The notes below the pieces were generated by a model. It did no database searches. It saw nothing but the letters and a program-made list of their open reading frames with translations, and was not told the origin of the DNA. 64,000 nucleotides of DNA from Microbacterium sp. lyk4-40-TSB-66. Its GTDB lineage: Bacteria; Actinomycetota; Actinomycetes; Actinomycetales; Microbacteriaceae. The stretch spans positions 186,001-250,000 of the forward strand of contig NZ_JARVRW010000003.1 of NCBI RefSeq assembly GCF_030209475.1. Direction: 5' to 3'. How positions within the stretch are numbered: the first letter of the stretch is position 1; each line of letters begins with the position of its first letter. This document shows, piece after piece, positions 7,504 through 16,164 of the stretch. The translations under genes were made by a program, and so were the position numbers.

Positions 7504-10500
7504 GTGACTATTTGCCTGCCCGGAAACCGATTCCGAACACTCGCCGCAGCGACCACCGTCGCTCTGGCGGCGACCCTCGGCGCCACGGCGATCACGCCGG
7601 CCCACGCCGATCCACTGCCCGCGGCGTCGGCGCTCGCGGCATCCACCGCGGCCCCGCTGGACACCGCGGCATCCACGTCTGCCGCCTCCGCCGCCGCGGG
7701 GCCCGAGACCGCGGCATCCACCTCCCCCGCCCCGGCCGCCGCGGCGACCACCCTCGCGAACCCCGGCACCGCGGCATCCGCATCGCCCGCACCCGGCGCC
7801 GTGGGGCCCGAGACCGCGGCATCCACCTCCTCCGCCCCGGCCGCCGCGGCGACGCCCGGCTCCCCGGCCTCCGTCGCCCCGGCATCCGTCACCCCCGGCG
7901 ACGAGCAGTACCGCCCCCTCGTGCACTTCTCGCCCGAGCGCAACTGGATGAACGACCCCAACGGCATGGTGTTCCACAAGGGCGTCTACCACCTGTATTT
8001 CCAGCACAACCCGCAGGGCGACCGCTGGGGCAACATGAGCTGGGGACACGCCACCAGCACCGACCTGCTGACCTGGACCGAGCAGCCGCTCGCCATTCCG
8101 CAGATGTTCGACGACCAGGGTCGGCCGATCGAGAGCATCTTCTCGGGCTCCGTCGTGGTCGACGAGAACAACACGTCGGGCTTCGGCGACGGCACGAACG
8201 CGCCGCTCGTCGCGATCTATACGAGCGCGTACGAGCCGGCCCACCCCACCCGTGCGGGGCTGCAGGCGCAGTCGCTCGCGTACAGCCTCGACGACGGCTA
8301 CACGTGGACGAAGTTCGAGGGGAACCCCGTGCTCGACCGCAACTCGGCGAACTTCCGCGACCCGAAGGTGTTCTGGTACGACGGACCCGCAGGCGCGTAC
8401 TGGGTCATGGCCGCGGTCGAGGCGCTCGACCACAAGGTCGTGCTCTACAAGAGCGCCGACCTGAAGAACTGGGACCACCTCTCCGACTTCGGCCCCGCGA
8501 ACTCGACCGGCGGCATCTGGGAGTGCCCCGACCTGTTCGAGCTGCCCGTCGACGGCGACCCGACCAACACCAAGTGGGTCATGGTCGTCAACCTCAACCC
8601 GGGAGCGGTCGGCGGCGGCAGCGGCGGGCAGTACTTCGTGGGCGAGTTCGACGGCACGACGTTCACGAGCGAGAGCACCGAGGGCGCGCAGTCGACGCCC
8701 GCCGGTGACGTCTTCGCCGGTTTCGACGACGGCACGTTCGATGGGTGGACCCTCGGTAACGAACCCGGTAACTGGAAGGACGGCCCGTGGGGGCTCGCCC
8801 CGGCATCCGGTGCCCTCGACGGCCAGAGCCCGGTCACCGGGTTCATCGGCACGGGGCTCGTGAACGGTTTCCACGACGGCGACTGGCCCGTCGGCACGCT
8901 CGACTCGCCCACCTTCACCGTGACCGATCCGTACATCAACCTGCTCGTCGGCGGCGGAAACCATCCGCACGTCGACGGCTCGCAGCTCGCGAACGACCCG
9001 CCCGCGGGCCGGACGGTCTTCGACTTCGAGACCGCAGACGGCCAGACCCTCGCCGACACCGGCTGGCAGCTCACCGGCGACTTCGCCACCGACCCTGCGC
9101 GCAACCCCTCGACGGCCGGCGGCGACTACTACCTCGGCGCGAAGCGCATCAACACGTGGGAGGGCGGCCCGCGCGGCGACGACAACACCGGCGAGATGCT
9201 CTCGCCCGCCTTCACCCTCGACGGTCGCTACGTGTCGTTCCTCATCGGCGGCGGCACGCGCACCGACGGCACCCTGCAGGCCGAGCTGGTGGTCGACAGC
9301 GAGGTCGTCCGCTCGCAGACCGGACCCGAGGCCGGCGCCCTCAACTGGGTGTCGTGGGACACGGCGGAGTACGCCGGTCAGCAGGCGCAGATCCGTATCC
9401 GCGACGGGGCCACGGGCGGCTGGGGCCACCTCACCTTCGACCACGTCGTCGTCGGCGACACCCCCGCGCAGGTGCGCAGCGACGAGACGACCGTGAACCT
9501 CGTCGTCGACGGCAAGGTCGTCCGCACGGCCACCGGCGCGAACAGCGAGACCCTCGACTGGGCCAGCTGGAACGTCTCGGAATTCGAGGGCCGACAGGCC
9601 GGCATCCGGGTGATTGACAACTACCGCTCCGGGTGGGGTCACGTGCTGTTCGACCAGGTGATGTTCGCCGATCAGGCCGCTCCCACCCGTCTCGAGAGCT
9701 ACGACTGGCTCGACTGGGGACGCGACTACTACGCGACGGTGACCTACTCCGGCACGCGCGACGCCAACACCCGGGTCATGCAGGGGTGGATGAACAACTG
9801 GGATTACGCCAACGACATCCCCACCTCCCCGTGGCGCAGCTCGATGGCCCTCCCCCGCGAGGTCGCCCTCACCGCGACCGCCGAGGGTCCGCGCCTCACC
9901 CAGAAGGTCGTCCCCCAGATCGAGGGACGAATGGATGCCGCCCACGCCCAGACCCGCACGAACGTGACGGTCGACGGCGAGACGGATCTGCGGCTGGCCG
10001 GCGACGTCGTCAAGGTCGACCTCACGCTGCGCCCCGGCGACGCGGAGCAGGCGGGCATCACCGTCTTCGGCGACGACACCTCCGGCACCCGCATCGGGTA
10101 CGACAGCACCACGGGACGCGCGTTCATCGACCGCCGGAACTCGGGGAACGTGCGCTTCCACCCGTCGTTCGCGTCCGTCGAGGACGCTCCGGTGGCCCTC
10201 GTCGACGGCACCGTCACCCTCGAGGCGTACCTCGACCGCGCGTCGGTCGAGCTGTTCGCCGCGGGCGGGCGCACGACGATCACCGACCAGGTGTTCCCGA
10301 ACGCCGGTGCCGACGACATCAGCGCCTGGTCCGAAGGAGGCACGGCGACGATCGAGCGCATCACCGTCACACCCCTCCTCCCGACGATGTGGCAGGCCGA
10401 CGAAGCCCCGGGAGCACCCACGTCGGTGACCGCCACCGCGCAGACCGGAGGCGCCGCGGTCTCGTGGACCGCCCCCGCCACCGACGGCGGTTCGCCCGTC

Positions 10501-11256
10501 ACCGAGTACCGCGTCTACCAGGAGGGGGTGGATGCCGCAGTCTCCACGACCACCTCGCTCACGGCATCCGTCACCGGCCTGAAACCCGGTACGACGGCGC
10601 GCTTCGCCGTCACCGCGGTCAATACCGTCGGTGAGTCGCCGAGGTCGGACTTGTCGGCGCCCGTGACCGTGCCCGACGGCGCGACCGCGAAGCCCGGCAA
10701 GGCGACGCTCTGGCATGACAACCTGTTCTCGACCGGCGAGTACACGGTGCGGATGACCCTGCTCAAGGGCCAGAACGCCACCACCTTCCGGCTCTACGAG
10801 AACGGCACGCTCATCGCCACCGTCCCGCTCGACTACCGCGGCACGTCCCCGCAGTCGGCGAAGGTCGCGGTGTCGGGCAAGAAGAACGGCACGTACGTCT
10901 ACACCGGCGAGCTGGTCAACTCGCGGGGCGTGACGAAGACCTCGAGCACGACGGTCAAGGTCACTCGGGTGCTCCCCGCGACTCCCGTGCTGACCCACGA
11001 CAATCGCGACGGCGACGGCTCCTTCACCTTGACCGCGACCCTGCGGTCAGGAACCAACGCCACCGGCTACCGCTTCCTCGAGGGCGACACGGTCATCGCC
11101 GAGGGGACGCTGACCCCGCGCACCCCGCTCCCGCAGGTTGCGCGCGCCGAGGTGACGGGAGCCAGCGTGGGGACGCACGCCTACCGGGTCGAGTTCTCGA
11201 ACGCCTCCGGGACCACGGCGAGTAAGCCGGTGGCGGTGGTGGTGCGGAGGCAATAG
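7504..11256 (+). CDS. Secreted GH32 fructanase (levanase/inulinase-like), multidomain
   Basis: Secreted fructan or sucrose hydrolase of 1250 residues. A signal peptide ends near the AHA of TPAHADP, then an Ala/Ser/Thr/Pro linker runs to about residue 135. The three GH32 catalytic motifs are present: WMNDPNG with nucleophile D151, RDP with D286, and EC with the acid/base E340. The catalytic region is interrupted after about residue 395 by roughly 340 residues that look like lectin or beta-sandwich modules, with repeated DNTGEM- and WASWNVSEF-type strands. The domain then resumes at RLESYDWLDWGRDYYA, and the C-terminal GH32 beta-sandwich follows. A fibronectin type III domain (from about residue 970) and two similar ~95-residue modules end the protein. 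No sorting motif is seen. The GTG start has AGGAG six bases upstream. Confidence 0.93.
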   Translation: MTICLPGNRFRTLAAATTVALAATLGATAITPAHADPLPAASALAASTAAPLDTAASTSAASAAAGPETAASTSPAPAAAATTLANPGTAASASPAPGAVGPETAASTSSAPAAAATPGSPASVAPASVTPGDEQYRPLVHFSPERNWMNDPNGMVFHKGVYHLYFQHNPQGDRWGNMSWGHATSTDLLTWTEQPLAIPQMFDDQGRPIESIFSGSVVVDENNTSGFGDGTNAPLVAIYTSAYEPAHPTRAGLQAQSLAYSLDDGYTWTKFEGNPVLDRNSANFRDPKVFWYDGPAGAYWVMAAVEALDHKVVLYKSADLKNWDHLSDFGPANSTGGIWECPDLFELPVDGDPTNTKWVMVVNLNPGAVGGGSGGQYFVGEFDGTTFTSESTEGAQSTPAGDVFAGFDDGTFDGWTLGNEPGNWKDGPWGLAPASGALDGQSPVTGFIGTGLVNGFHDGDWPVGTLDSPTFTVTDPYINLLVGGGNHPHVDGSQLANDPPAGRTVFDFETADGQTLADTGWQLTGDFATDPARNPSTAGGDYYLGAKRINTWEGGPRGDDNTGEMLSPAFTLDGRYVSFLIGGGTRTDGTLQAELVVDSEVVRSQTGPEAGALNWVSWDTAEYAGQQAQIRIRDGATGGWGHLTFDHVVVGDTPAQVRSDETTVNLVVDGKVVRTATGANSETLDWASWNVSEFEGRQAGIRVIDNYRSGWGHVLFDQVMFADQAAPTRLESYDWLDWGRDYYATVTYSGTRDANTRVMQGWMNNWDYANDIPTSPWRSSMALPREVALTATAEGPRLTQKVVPQIEGRMDAAHAQTRTNVTVDGETDLRLAGDVVKVDLTLRPGDAEQAGITVFGDDTSGTRIGYDSTTGRAFIDRRNSGNVRFHPSFASVEDAPVALVDGTVTLEAYLDRASVELFAAGGRTTITDQVFPNAGADDISAWSEGGTATIERITVTPLLPTMWQADEAPGAPTSVTATAQTGGAAVSWTAPATDGGSPVTEYRVYQEGVDAAVSTTTSLTASVTGLKPGTTARFAVTAVNTVGESPRSDLSAPVTVPDGATAKPGKATLWHDNLFSTGEYTVRMTLLKGQNATTFRLYENGTLIATVPLDYRGTSPQSAKVAVSGKKNGTYVYTGELVNSRGVTKTSSTTVKVTRVLPATPVLTHDNRDGDGSFTLTATLRSGTNATGYRFLEGDTVIAEGTLTPRTPLPQVARAEVTGASVGTHAYRVEFSNASGTTASKPVAVVVRRQ

Positions 11257-11264
11257 CGCGGTGA

Positions 11265-11303
11265 GGGGGGCGGATGCCGGGTGCATGGCATCCGCTCCCC
11301 TTC
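11265..11303 (+). terminator. Rho-independent-type terminator after GH32 gene
   Basis: A 14-bp stem with one mismatch (11265-11278 with 11287-11300) and an 8-base loop lies directly downstream of the GH32 stop. It is followed by only a short T-containing tail (TTCT), as is common in high-GC actinobacteria. The stem contains GGATGCC/GGCATCC, the heptamer frequent across this genome. Confidence 0.7.
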
Positions 11304-11362
11304 TGCGTGCATGCGGGGTCGCCGCATCGCGCCCCACCGACCCGTCGTGCGAGGGTGGACGA

Positions 11363-11959
11363 ATGGAACGCGCCACAAAGATCGCCTTCGCCGCCGCCGC
11401 GGTCGTCGTCGCGGGCCTGGTCGCCCTGGCGGTCCCCGCCTTCTCCGGCTTCGCCTCAGCCGAGCCCGAGGCGCCAGCCGAGGCGGTCGGCGCAGCGGCC
11501 GCCGTTGCCCCGGCGGAACCGGCGGCAGCCCCCGAACTACCCGACTGGGCGAAGAACTCGGGGCCGTGGATCATCTATCCCGAGGGCTTCACATGTCAGG
11601 GCACCGAGGGCTGCCCGAACGACTACCGGTCGCTGATCGGCGAGCCCGGCGACGTGCTCCCCGCCAACGTGGAGTACTACGACCCGGCGAAGCACGACTA
11701 CGACCCCGCCAACCCGGGCACGTTCTCGGTGTTCCCGAGGGCCGACGCCGGCGCCGACCGCGGGCCCTTCGACGGAGCGAACGGATTCGCCGTCGTCACG
11801 GGCGGCAAAGTCGTGTCGTACGTCGTCGCGCACGGCGACACCCTCACGGGCATCAGCAAGCGCTTCTCCGTCGAGGCGAGCGCGCTGACCCGCGACGACG
11901 AGCCCGTCATCCCCGGCGAGACGCAGATCAACCCGGGCGACGTGCTCGTTCTCCCCTGA
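11363..11959 (+). CDS. Secreted LysM-domain protein
   Basis: A 198-residue exported protein. The N-terminus MERATKIAFAAAAVVVAG begins a hydrophobic signal or anchor segment, followed by an Ala/Glu/Pro-rich linker. The C-terminal 45 residues are one LysM module (YVVAHGDTLTGISKRFSVEAS ... INPGDVLVL), which binds the glycan of peptidoglycan, so the protein probably sits on the wall. The middle part (PSGWIIYPEGFTC-like, with a Cys pair) has no recognised catalytic motif. I chose this ATG because it starts right before the signal peptide; the reading frame extends further upstream without a better start. No operon partner is apparent. Confidence 0.82.
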   Translation: MERATKIAFAAAAVVVAGLVALAVPAFSGFASAEPEAPAEAVGAAAAVAPAEPAAAPELPDWAKNSGPWIIYPEGFTCQGTEGCPNDYRSLIGEPGDVLPANVEYYDPAKHDYDPANPGTFSVFPRADAGADRGPFDGANGFAVVTGGKVVSYVVAHGDTLTGISKRFSVEASALTRDDEPVIPGETQINPGDVLVLP

Positions 11960-12006
11960 CGGGCGAGCGACGCCGTCTGGATATATCACCCCCGATAACC
12001 CCCTCG

Positions 12007-12019
12007 TACACTGGTCTTG
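12007..12019 (+). promoter_or_regulatory. Leaderless promoter of the mntA-hepT pair
   Basis: The -10 element TACACT (12007-12012, pattern TANNNT) lies six bases before the GTG start. This is the spacing at which transcription and translation starts coincide in actinobacterial leaderless genes. No Shine-Dalgarno sequence is present. A convincing -35 box is not visible. Confidence 0.6.
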
Positions 12020-12462
12020 TGGACATCCGAGCGGGCCGGGAGGCGGCGGGCATGAGCCAGGCCGAGCTCGCCCGCGCCGCGCGGGTGCCGCAGCCCAATA
12101 TCTCCGCATACGAGAACGGTCGGCGCCAGCCCAGCGCCGAGGTCCTCGGCCGCATCCGGCGTGCCCTGGTGGGCACCCTGAACGAGCAGCTATTCCGACA
12201 CCGCGACGAGATCCACCGGATCGTCGCCGAGCACCACGCCACGGCCCCGCGCGTCTTCGGGTCGATAGCGCGCGGTGAGGAGACCACGACGTCCGACGTC
12301 GATCTGCTCGTCGACTTCACCCCCGAGGCCGGCCTCCTCGATGAGATCGGCCTGCGCCTCGCTCTCGCCGACCTGCTCCACGTCGAGGTCGATGTCGTGG
12401 CATCCGACACTCTGCGTGGCGAGTTCCGTGAGCGAGTGCTGCGCGAAGCCGTCGCACTGTGA
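12019..12462 (+). CDS. MntA-type antitoxin: XRE helix-turn-helix fused to minimal nucleotidyltransferase
   Basis: Antitoxin of a HepT/MntA module, 147 residues. Residues 1-55 form an XRE-type helix-turn-helix (REAAGMSQAELARAARVPQP then ISAYENGRRQPS). The C-terminal part is a minimal nucleotidyltransferase with the polymerase-beta signature G81-S82-x-A-R-G ... S92-D93-x-D95-L-L-V. MntA enzymes transfer AMP from ATP to a tyrosine of HepT and so silence it. The fused DNA-binding domain suggests this protein also represses its own promoter, which would make a separate regulator unnecessary. Its stop overlaps the GTG of the toxin gene (GTGA). The GTG start fits the leaderless promoter six bases upstream. 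Confidence 0.88.
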   Translation: MDIRAGREAAGMSQAELARAARVPQPNISAYENGRRQPSAEVLGRIRRALVGTLNEQLFRHRDEIHRIVAEHHATAPRVFGSIARGEETTTSDVDLLVDFTPEAGLLDEIGLRLALADLLHVEVDVVASDTLRGEFRERVLREAVAL

Positions 12463-12806
12463 CCGCCGACCTTCAGAAGACGCAGGATGCCGCGATGCGG
12501 GTCGTCGCGGTCTGCGAGGTGATCGCGCAGATCGTCGCGCAGGGCCAGGAACGCTTCCTCGATGACGTGCAGGCGCAGTGGGCGGCGGAGATGGGACTGA
12601 TCCGGATCGGCGAGGCCGTCGCGAAGATCCCCGCGCCCGTTCGCGAGCGCTTCGATGGCCAGCCGTGGCGGCAGATCATCGGTATTCGGAACTTCGCCGC
12701 CCATCAATACGACGACCTCGACCCGCATCGGGTCTGGCGGACCCTCACTCGAGACGTACCGCGGCTCCGCGACTACCTCGTGGCCGTCGTGCTGCCCGCC
12801 CTCTAA
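12459..12806 (+). CDS. HepT-like ribonuclease toxin (DUF86)
   Basis: Toxin partner of the preceding antitoxin, 115 residues, all-helical HEPN fold. The exact family signature R-x4-H-x-Y is present as R77-N-F-A-A-H82-Q-Y84. Arg and His form the RNase site, and Tyr84 is the expected site of AMP addition by MntA. The upstream helix (AQWAAEMGLIRIGEAVAKIP) and the DLDPHRVWRTL segment after the motif are also typical. It starts inside the antitoxin stop codon, so production is coupled to antitoxin translation. When active, HepT cleaves cellular RNA or tRNA and stops growth; this is family knowledge and the target here is unknown. Confidence 0.9.
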   Translation: MTADLQKTQDAAMRVVAVCEVIAQIVAQGQERFLDDVQAQWAAEMGLIRIGEAVAKIPAPVRERFDGQPWRQIIGIRNFAAHQYDDLDPHRVWRTLTRDVPRLRDYLVAVVLPAL

Positions 12807-12831
12807 ACCGCGCGACCGCCCTCGTGGCTGT

Positions 12832-14220
12832 TCAGCCGCCCGCCGGCACAACCGGGTTCGCCGCCGCGAACACGTTGCGCGGATCCCACTCCGCCTTCAT
12901 CGCCCGCAGCCGGTCGAGCGACGCCCCGAATGCCGGCGCGCGGTCCGATCCTCCGTCGAGGAACGTGAGCACGAGCGCCTCGCCCGCCCACGGCGCGAAA
13001 CGCTCGATGAAGGTGTCGGCCGCGGCCCGCGCCGCCGGCACCACCTCGGGCACGGGAGGCACCGCGATCGCGTGCACGACGTAATCGCCCGCGATCGCCG
13101 ACACCGCGCCACCCGTCGGCACCGGACGCGACGCGGCTCCGCCCACATGTCGCACCTCGGAGACGAAGAGGGCCGGGTCTTCGGATGCCGCGACGAACGC
13201 CGCGACGGCCTCGTCGCTCAGCGACCCGAGGATGCAATGGCGGGTCACCGCCGGCGTCGGCTGCGGCGGATCCATGTGCACGTGCACGAGTCCGGCCGCG
13301 GGGATGCGTCCGAACGTGTCCATCTCGGGTGCGAGGTCGCGCAGGGGCTGCAGCAGTTCGTCGGCTCGCGCGTCGGTCTCGAGCACGGCTCCGTCGATCA
13401 CGACGAGCGAGCGCCCCGAGAGGAACGGCGGCAGTTCGGGCAGCGGCGGCAGGTGCAGCACGCGCAGGGTCGACGTGACGGATTCGGGGGCGGATGCCGT
13501 CCACTCGGCCCACGCGCGAGCCACCTCCGGCGTGTGGCTGGCGTCCCACAGCAGCATCCCGGCGAACACATCGGCATAGGGCAGCAGGTCGATCTCTAGT
13601 GACACGACGACCCCGAACGATCCCGACCCTCCGCGGACGGCCCAGAACAGGTCGGCGTTCTCGTCGGCGCTCGCCCGCACGAGCGACCCGTCGGCCGTGA
13701 CGATCTCGACGGACCGCACGGCGTTGATGCCGAGCCCGTGGGCGCGGGCGAAGAATGAGACGCCACCGTTCAGCGAGTACCCGACGACCGACACGTCACC
13801 CGCGCTTCCGTGCAGGGCAGTGAACCCGTGCGGGGCGGTGGCATCCAGGACGTCGTTCCAGTGCGACCCGCCGAGCACGGTCGCGGTGAGGGTCGCGCGA
13901 TGCACGGTGACCCCGCGCAACGCACCGAGCCGCACGAGGACCACATCGCTGAGGTCGGTCTCGCAGAGCCCGGGAGCCGCGTGCCCGGTGGACTGCGCCG
14001 CGACGCGCAGGCCGGTGGCGGTCGCCGCACGGACGATCGCGACGACATCTTCGGCCGACTGCGGGGTGGCGACGGCGAACGGTCGCTGGTCGGCGGTGGG
14101 GTTCCAGGGCGCGCGCACGACGTCGTACTCGGGTTCGTGGGCGAAGACGACGCGTGAACCGAGCGCTTCGCGCAGCGCCGTGGCGCGATCGTCGAGGGAC
14201 GTTTCGGAGATGGATGCCAT
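12832..14220 (-). CDS. FAD-binding PCMH/BBE-type oxidoreductase
   Basis: A 462-residue flavoprotein of the berberine-bridge-enzyme/6-hydroxynicotine-oxidase group. The N-terminal half is a PCMH-type FAD domain: WNPTADQRPFAVATPQSAEDVVAIVR, the pyrophosphate loop region STGHAAPG, and GSAGDVSVVGYSLNGGVSFFARAHGLGINAV. The BBE tail near the C-terminus is WDPRNVFAAANPV. The usual G-x-G-H of the FAD-linking loop appears as S-T-G-H; the His could still link FAD covalently. It is transcribed divergently from the Old Yellow Enzyme gene, with about 260 bp between them. The substrate is unknown. A fragment of a close paralogue survives at 40.5 kb. Confidence 0.87.
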   Translation of the reverse strand: MASISETSLDDRATALREALGSRVVFAHEPEYDVVRAPWNPTADQRPFAVATPQSAEDVVAIVRAATATGLRVAAQSTGHAAPGLCETDLSDVVLVRLGALRGVTVHRATLTATVLGGSHWNDVLDATAPHGFTALHGSAGDVSVVGYSLNGGVSFFARAHGLGINAVRSVEIVTADGSLVRASADENADLFWAVRGGSGSFGVVVSLEIDLLPYADVFAGMLLWDASHTPEVARAWAEWTASAPESVTSTLRVLHLPPLPELPPFLSGRSLVVIDGAVLETDARADELLQPLRDLAPEMDTFGRIPAAGLVHVHMDPPQPTPAVTRHCILGSLSDEAVAAFVAASEDPALFVSEVRHVGGAASRPVPTGGAVSAIAGDYVVHAIAVPPVPEVVPAARAAADTFIERFAPWAGEALVLTFLDGGSDRAPAFGASLDRLRAMKAEWDPRNVFAAANPVVPAGG

Positions 14221-14478
14221 CGGAAGACCGCTCTTTCGGGGTGGGTAACGGTGCGACCCTGCTCATCATCCTCGCCGGCATCGTTCCTGGCCAGAGGCAG
14301 TTTTCCGCCTCGCGGCCGGGGCCGTTCGCGGGGCCCGCAACCGTCCCTTCGGGCCCCTATGGAGTCCGCCCTTCCGCACCGTCAAGCCACCCGATCGCGC
14401 CAGGTCACCCCGATGGAATAGGCAACCGCCGCCCCTCGTTGGGTTGGCGTGGCCCCCGTTCCCCACGAAAGGACTCCC

Positions 14479-15555
14479 GTGAGCCTGTTCAGCCCCACCA
14501 CCGTCGGCGATGTCGACGTTCGCAACCGCGTGTCGCTCGCCCCGATGACCCGCCTCCGCGCCGACGCCCACGGCGTTCCCGGACCCATCGTCGCGAAGTA
14601 CTACGCGCAGCGCGCGGGCATCGGCCTGCTGGTGACCGAGGGCGTGTTCCCGAGCGCCGAGTCGCGTGCGTACCCGGGCCAGCCCGGCATCGTCACCGAC
14701 GCGCAGGAAGCCGGCTGGGCGAAGGTCGCCGATGCCGTGCACGCCGAGGGCGGCACCGTCTTCATGCAGCTCATGAACGGCGGACGCGTCACGCACCCCG
14801 ACATCACCGGTACCGACCGCATCGTCGCCCCCTCGGCGATCGCGATCGACGGCGAGACCCGCCTGGCCGACGGCACCAAGGTCGCCTACGCCACCCCCCA
14901 CGCCCTCGAGACCGCCGAGCTCGCCACCGTCCGCGACGAATTCGTCGCCGCCGCCCGCAAGGCTGTGGATGCCGGCTTCGACGGCGTCGAGCTGCACGGC
15001 GCCAACGGCTACCTGCTGCACGAGTTCCTCTCCCCGGCCTCCAACCAGCGCACCGACGCCTACGGCGGATCGCCCGAGGCCCGCGCCCGCTTCGTCATCG
15101 AGGTCGCCGAAGCCGTCGTCGCCGAGATCGGCGCCGGCCGCGTCGGCATCCGGATTTCCCCCGCCCACAACATCCAGGACGTCTGGGAGCAGGATGCCGC
15201 GGAAACCCGCGCCACGTACGAGGCGCTCATCGCGGGGCTCGCGCCGCTCGGTCTGGCCTACCTGAGCGTGCTGCACGCCGACCCCGCCGGCGAGCTGATC
15301 CAGGACCTTCGCCGCGCCTTCGGCGGGACGTTCATCGTCAACACGGGCTTCTCGAGCGTCACCACCCGCGACGAGGCCGTGTCGGCGGTCGACGAGGGCA
15401 TCGCCGACCTGGTCGCCGTCGGTCGCCCCGCCATCGCCAACCCCGACCTCGTCACCCGTTGGGAGCAGGGCGCCGACGAGAACGAGGTGGAGCAGGCCAC
15501 CGTCTACGGAGGCGGCGAGCGAGGGTACACGGACTACCCGTTCTTTCAGGGCTAA
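14479..15555 (+). CDS. Old Yellow Enzyme-type NADH:flavin oxidoreductase (ene-reductase)
   Basis: FMN-dependent TIM-barrel reductase of activated C=C bonds, 358 residues. Diagnostic features are LFSPTTVGDVDVRNRVSLAPMTRLRA at the start, the FDGVELHGANGYLLHEFLSP strand carrying the substrate-binding His and Asn (H-G-A-N), NQRTDAYGGS just after it, and a C-terminal VAVGRPAIANPDL phosphate-binding loop. The usual QLWHxGR motif is changed to QLMNGGR, replacing the conserved Trp-His, which may alter substrate choice. The GTG start has a GAAAGGA ribosome-binding site and makes the protein begin at the normal family position. A strong terminator follows, so it is probably transcribed alone. Confidence 0.92.
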   Translation: MSLFSPTTVGDVDVRNRVSLAPMTRLRADAHGVPGPIVAKYYAQRAGIGLLVTEGVFPSAESRAYPGQPGIVTDAQEAGWAKVADAVHAEGGTVFMQLMNGGRVTHPDITGTDRIVAPSAIAIDGETRLADGTKVAYATPHALETAELATVRDEFVAAARKAVDAGFDGVELHGANGYLLHEFLSPASNQRTDAYGGSPEARARFVIEVAEAVVAEIGAGRVGIRISPAHNIQDVWEQDAAETRATYEALIAGLAPLGLAYLSVLHADPAGELIQDLRRAFGGTFIVNTGFSSVTTRDEAVSAVDEGIADLVAVGRPAIANPDLVTRWEQGADENEVEQATVYGGGERGYTDYPFFQG

Positions 15556-15569
15556 TCTTTGGATGCCCC

Positions 15570-15604
15570 GGGCCTCGCGCGATTCGTACGCGCGGGGCCC
15601 TTTT
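15570..15604 (+). terminator. Rho-independent terminator
   Basis: A 12-bp GC-rich stem (15570-15581 with 15589-15600, one T-G wobble) with a 7-base loop is followed directly by TTTT. It ends the Old Yellow Enzyme transcript. Confidence 0.85.
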
Positions 15605-15719
15605 CTATGCGACGGGCGGTAGCGCTGGATCATCACGCCCGAGCGGATCGCGCGCTGCTCGACGGTTCGAGATGGATCTGATCCCGGATGCCATCGAGCA
15701 GCCGTGATCCTCGCCCTGC

Positions 15720-16164
15720 GACGACCGGAGCACGACGAACATGTACTCATCGATGAGTCCGTGCGCCGCAAGCCGCGGGGAGCTCCACGCCACCCAGCGC
15801 GATGCCCCGCCCCGGCTGTCCTTTGAATCGCCGAACGGCGTCGACGACGTCGCCCCGGATGAGTTCGGCGTTCCAGTCGACTGCGTCGAGGGTTCCGGAT
15901 GCCACGACCTTCCGCATCGGATCCATCACCTCCGAGAACGCGACCTCACTGTCGTCCATCCAGTCGGGCCACTCCCCCGACTCCGGCCGCCGCTACGCGC
16001 CCTCCATCAACTCGTAGGTGACGGCGCCCGTAGAGCAGCGTGTCTGAGAGTCGCAGCTCGTCGGTCCAGAACGCCATTGACTCGGCATCCGGCGGCAGTC
16101 CCGCCTCGTGGTGGACGCACCCGTCGAGGGTGGCGTTGATGGCGTAACGCAGGGGCTGCGTCAC
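15720..16164 (-). pseudogene. Decayed dihydrofolate reductase-like (RibD C-terminal) gene
   Basis: A broken paralogue of the intact gene at 33.9-34.5 kb. The start still reads MTQPLRYAINATLDGCVHHE, nearly the same as its paralogue. A one-base insertion near 16026 shifts the frame. The restored frame then hits a Trp-to-stop change a few codons later, where the paralogue has SAW. A third lesion near 15775 shifts the frame before LIDEYMFVVL, and the C-terminus is missing. It overlaps the stop of the gene upstream by four bases (GTGA). The two paralogues lie on the same strand on either side of the lower-GC region, including the defence island. Confidence 0.82.

Noticed and set aside
7381..10998. 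A 1205-codon open frame on the minus strand
   Set aside because: It lies fully opposite the GH32 gene. Its translation is rich in Arg, Gly and Val with no family motifs, as expected for the antisense of GC-biased coding DNA, while the plus strand has all GH32 catalytic motifs.
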